NCBI GenBank assembly: GCA_902795045.1
Contig: CADBJU010000024.1
Location: 1 to 56,704, forward strand
Reading direction: 5' to 3'
Source: Oscillospiraceae bacterium
Lineage (GTDB): Bacteria; Bacillota; Clostridia; Oscillospirales; Oscillospiraceae
Length of the DNA stretch: 56,704 nt
Shown here piece after piece: positions 53,474 through 56,704 of this stretch (positions within the stretch are counted from its first letter, which is position 1; every line of letters starts with the position of its first letter). The notes under the pieces were generated by a model. It was not told the DNA's origin and did not search any database. It worked only from the letters and a program-made list of their open reading frames with translations. The translations under genes were made by a program, and so were the position numbers.

Positions 53474-54004
53474 ATGGATGATGCGCAGCTTGCCGAGCTT
53501 ATGCGGCGGGACTCGCCGGACGAGCTCTGGGATATCTATGACGAAGCCGGGAATAAAACCGGGCGCGTGCAGCGCCGGGGCGATCCGCTGACGGGCGGGG
53601 ACTGCCACCTGTGCGTGCATGTCTGGATCATGCGCCCGGACGGGAGGTATCTCTTGACCCGGCGCGCGCCGGAGAAAAGCTGCGCCGGGCTCTGGGAGTG
53701 TACCGGCGGCAGCGCCCTCGCGGGAGAAAGCAGTCTCGACGCTGCCCTGCGCGAGGCGCGGGAGGAGACGGGGCTTTGCCTCGACCCTGAAGGGGCCGAA
53801 TATTTGTTCCGCTTCTCAGGCCCGCACTATCACTGCGATGTGTGGCGCTTTGTCCTGGATTTCAAAGAGAGCGATATCGTTTTGCAGCCCGGCGAGACCT
53901 GCGACTTTCAGCTGGCAGCGCCGGAGGATATACGGCGGCTTGTTGCCGCGGGGCAGTTTCTGGACTTTGAGGATGTGGAACACATCCTGGGGCTTTCCGA
54001 ATAG
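53474..54004 (+). CDS. NUDIX hydrolase
   Basis: The 176-residue protein has a complete NUDIX box at residues 79-101 (Gly79, Glu85, REAREETGL 93-101), which binds magnesium and hydrolyses nucleoside-diphosphate-linked substrates. The start LWDIYDEAGNKTGRVQRRGD and HLCVHVWIMRPDGRYLLTRR resemble the IDI-like/YfcD subgroup, but no isomerase assignment is justified. Asp-rich start and length are normal. GGGAGGGGAG is right before ATG 53474; an in-frame reading from 53423 crosses the promoter. A strong terminator separates it from the aspartate kinase. Confidence 0.9.
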   Translation: MDDAQLAELMRRDSPDELWDIYDEAGNKTGRVQRRGDPLTGGDCHLCVHVWIMRPDGRYLLTRRAPEKSCAGLWECTGGSALAGESSLDAALREAREETGLCLDPEGAEYLFRFSGPHYHCDVWRFVLDFKESDIVLQPGETCDFQLAAPEDIRRLVAAGQFLDFEDVEHILGLSE

Positions 54005-54012
54005 AATAGAGC

Positions 54013-54038
54013 GGCGGCGGGTTTGCCCGCCGCCTTTT
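54013..54038 (+). terminator. Terminator of the NUDIX gene
   Basis: GGCGGCGGG (54013-54021) pairs exactly with CCCGCCGCC (54026-54034), followed by TTTT. Confidence 0.85.
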
Positions 54039-54064
54039 GATTTGATTGATTTGGAGGCATGCAC

Positions 54065-55036
<972 letters not shown>

Positions 55037-55038
55037 AG

Positions 55039-55196
55039 CTTTGCCTCCTCCAGCCGCTTGCGGCGTCTGGGGGAGGGGGACCGCTTCAGCGGTGGAAGGG
55101 GTTTTGTACGTTGACCGGCAACTCCCTCAGTCACCAGTGTGCGCACTGGTGACAGCTCCCTCAAGGACGCCGCATGCGCGGCTGGGGGAGGCGAGG
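55039..55196. repeat. Full-length R1 element
   Basis: TTTGCCTCCTCCAGCCGC at the left and GCGGCTGGGGGAGGCGA at the right form the terminal inverted repeat. Inside are GAGGGGGACCGCTTCAGCGG and the stem CACCAGTGTGCGCACTGGTG (55132-55151). It fills the whole gap between the convergent kinase and peptidase genes. Confidence 0.85.
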
Positions 55197-56474
55197 TTAC
55201 GTCACGAGCGCACCATAGGTCAGGATCGGCAGGTTCTCTTTATACAGCGTGTCAAAGTCCGAGATCGGCAGCGGGTTTGTGCCGCGGCCCGCCTCGATGG
55301 TGAAGCCGGGGCGGTCCAGGGCCTGGATGAACCAGTCCTTGTAGCCCGCGTTGGACGATTCCGCCGCGGGGTCTGCCAGCGTATAGCCCGAGAGCTTTGC
55401 GAACAGCTCCCCGATCTTCCGCGCCCCCTCCGGCTCACACTCGCCGTAGCGCCAGTAGATCTCCCCGCCCTGGGTGTGGTAACTCAGCGTCAGGCGCGGA
55501 GAGAGGGCGAGGGTGTAGTCGTACATGGCGCGGCTCTCCGGCGCGGAGAGGGGCATGGGGCCGACGTAATCCATCGGGGCAGGGCCGCGTACCCCCTGGG
55601 CGTACTTGATTCTCTTTGCTTCCTCCCAACCCGCCGGGTACTGGAGGTTCAGGTCCGTGCCGCGGATGTTGGCCTTCCAGCCCCGGGGGAAAGGGATGTC
55701 GGGCCAGTCGTCGGCGATATAGGTCGCGGCGCGGTAGAACTCCCCCTGTTGGTTTTCCCCGGTGACAAGGTCGATGCCGTCCGGGTTCACCGCCGGGATG
55801 AGGGTCACGGAGGCGTAGTCCAGCAGCTTTGCCGCGCTGTAGTCGAAGATATTTTCCCCCGACGCGCTTGCCGCCGCGAGGTCCTCGGCAAATTTCAGCA
55901 GCAGCGGCGTTGTGATCCATTCGTTTGCGTGGTGGCTTGCGTTATACAGCACCCGGTTTTCGCCCGTGCCCAGCTTCAGATACCACAGCGGCTTTCCCAT
56001 GACGCTCCGGCCGATGTCCCCGGTCTCGACAAAGGGATAGCGCATCTGAAGCCCCCGCACGCAGAAGCTTATGAGCGCCGCGCTGCAGTCGATGTCCGTC
56101 GGCACCACCGGGAAGGGCAGCGGGACGGTAATGGTCTGGCCGATCTGCAGGTTCTCCGGCTGCGCCTCGGGATTGGCAAGGGCGATGGCTTCCGCGGTGG
56201 TGCCGTAGCGCTCGGCCAGGGTATAGAATGTGTCGCCTTTTCGGATGCGGTAGGGAAGGCTCCCGGTGTACCAGGGCAGGAGCTGCCGGTGGGTGTCCCG
56301 GCCCGCGATGCCGTCGACCTGGAGATTCTGTGCCGCCTGAAAGGTCCTGACGGCCCGCTCGGTCAAAGGGCCGAAGATCCCGTCGGTCTGCAGTTCGCCG
56401 TACCCGGCCCGGTTCAACGCCAGCTGCAGAAGCTGCACCCCTGGCCCGACGCTCCCCCTGCGCAGGATTCGCAT
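55197..56474 (-). CDS. LysM/M14 peptidoglycan gamma-D-Glu-DAP peptidase
   Basis: The 425-residue zinc peptidase has an N-terminal peptidoglycan-binding helical domain (about 1-65), a LysM domain (about 73-118: YRIRKGDTFYTLAERYGTT) and an M14 carboxypeptidase domain. Zinc ligands are His182, Glu185 (HHANE) and His333 (SYHTQGG), and the catalytic base is Glu394 (FTIEAGRG). This build matches the Bacillus YqgT / endopeptidase I group that cuts gamma-D-Glu-diaminopimelate bonds in muropeptides. No signal peptide is seen, so it acts on recycled or spore-compartment muropeptides or leaves by another route. ATG 56474 has GGAGG 8 bases upstream; ATG 56480 is too close. Confidence 0.92.
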   Translation of the reverse strand: MRILRRGSVGPGVQLLQLALNRAGYGELQTDGIFGPLTERAVRTFQAAQNLQVDGIAGRDTHRQLLPWYTGSLPYRIRKGDTFYTLAERYGTTAEAIALANPEAQPENLQIGQTITVPLPFPVVPTDIDCSAALISFCVRGLQMRYPFVETGDIGRSVMGKPLWYLKLGTGENRVLYNASHHANEWITTPLLLKFAEDLAAASASGENIFDYSAAKLLDYASVTLIPAVNPDGIDLVTGENQQGEFYRAATYIADDWPDIPFPRGWKANIRGTDLNLQYPAGWEEAKRIKYAQGVRGPAPMDYVGPMPLSAPESRAMYDYTLALSPRLTLSYHTQGGEIYWRYGECEPEGARKIGELFAKLSGYTLADPAAESSNAGYKDWFIQALDRPGFTIEAGRGTNPLPISDFDTLYKENLPILTYGALVT

Positions 56475-56567
56475 AAGCATCCCCTCCTTTTCCGTGCAGT
56501 ATATGACGGGAAGGGAGGATTTATGATTTTAAAGTTACTATTCAGTCTTGGCCTTATTCAATGGCGA

Positions 56568-56704
56568 AAACTTCCGTTCTGTGTCATTGCGAACCAGTGA
56601 CCGATGTCACTGGTGTGGCAATCCGTTGAACGCCTTGCCGCATTGCCATTCCCGGGCCTGCTGCGCGACGGCCCGCCAATGGCGCGGCTGCGGAGATTCC
56701 GTGC
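56568..56704. repeat. R3 fragment joined to R2, running out of the window
   Basis: R3 words TCATTGCGAACCAGTGACCG and CACTGGTGTGGCAATCCG span about 56583-56624. They are followed after a few bases by R2 (CGCCTTGCCGCATTGCC from about 56630, then CGGCCCGCCAATGGCGCGGC), which is cut by the window end. No complete gene is seen in 56481-56704. Confidence 0.8.

Overview
The window reads as a chromosomal segment of a high-GC, low-motility-signal member of the Clostridia, most likely Oscillospiraceae-like. The grounds are the Firmicutes-type DnaD/DnaI replication pair, a YmdB-YhaO-YhaN run, DUF1934 next to argS, strong GGAGG ribosome-binding sites throughout, GC-rich third codon positions, and several families of small inverted-repeat elements of the kind common in gut Clostridia. 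This placement is inference from gene content; no rRNA is present. I see no phage, conjugative genes, transposase or CRISPR.

Layout. 1-2.2 kb: dnaD and a dnaI-like helicase loader on the minus strand. 2.4-14 kb: a plus-strand housekeeping run with a U32 protein, maf, mreC, mreD, a class B PBP2, mfd and a parvulin foldase. 14-25 kb: a galactan/galactoside locus. A minus-strand operon encodes an unrecognised 613-residue protein, a 71-residue zinc ribbon and a GH53 endo-galactanase. Divergent from it are an AraC regulator, a sugar ABC importer (binding protein plus two permeases) and a GH2 beta-galactosidase. 25-30.3 kb: a secreted Ig-like protein, a ribbon-helix-helix regulator divergent from an unannotated 49-residue protein, tRNA-Arg(ACG), a thioesterase, a small secreted protein, cinA and thiI. 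30.5-37.6 kb: folC, a 55-residue membrane protein, then ymdB, yhaO-like, yhaN-like, a DUF2752 membrane protein and a zinc-ribbon membrane protein. 37.7-41.6 kb: a solute-binding protein translationally overlapping a hybrid histidine kinase. 41.7-47.3 kb: murI-DUF1934-argS, an unknown acidic protein, greA and gdhA. 47.5-53.3 kb: a GGDEF sensor protein and a heterodimeric ABC exporter. 53.4-56.5 kb: a NUDIX hydrolase, a short aspartate kinase and a LysM/M14 peptidoglycan peptidase.

How the genes work together. The most coherent pathway is galactan use: GH53 would cut beta-1,4-galactan oligomers, the ABC importer would bring in sugars, beta-galactosidase would release galactose, and the AraC protein is the evident regulator. 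Envelope growth is represented by MreC, MreD, PBP2, MurI, PrsA-like foldase and M14 peptidase. Signalling is represented by the binding-protein/hybrid-kinase pair and the GGDEF protein, both with periplasmic-type sensor regions.

The most unusual layer is non-coding: at least seven families of short palindromic or inverted-repeat elements (called R1-R7 here) occupy most intergenic gaps. Several are nested inside one another, several abut stop codons, and one supplies coding sequence to two neighbouring genes. The best candidates for undescribed protein systems are the binding-protein/hybrid-kinase pair, the 613-residue protein of the galactan operon, and the divergent RHH/49-residue module.
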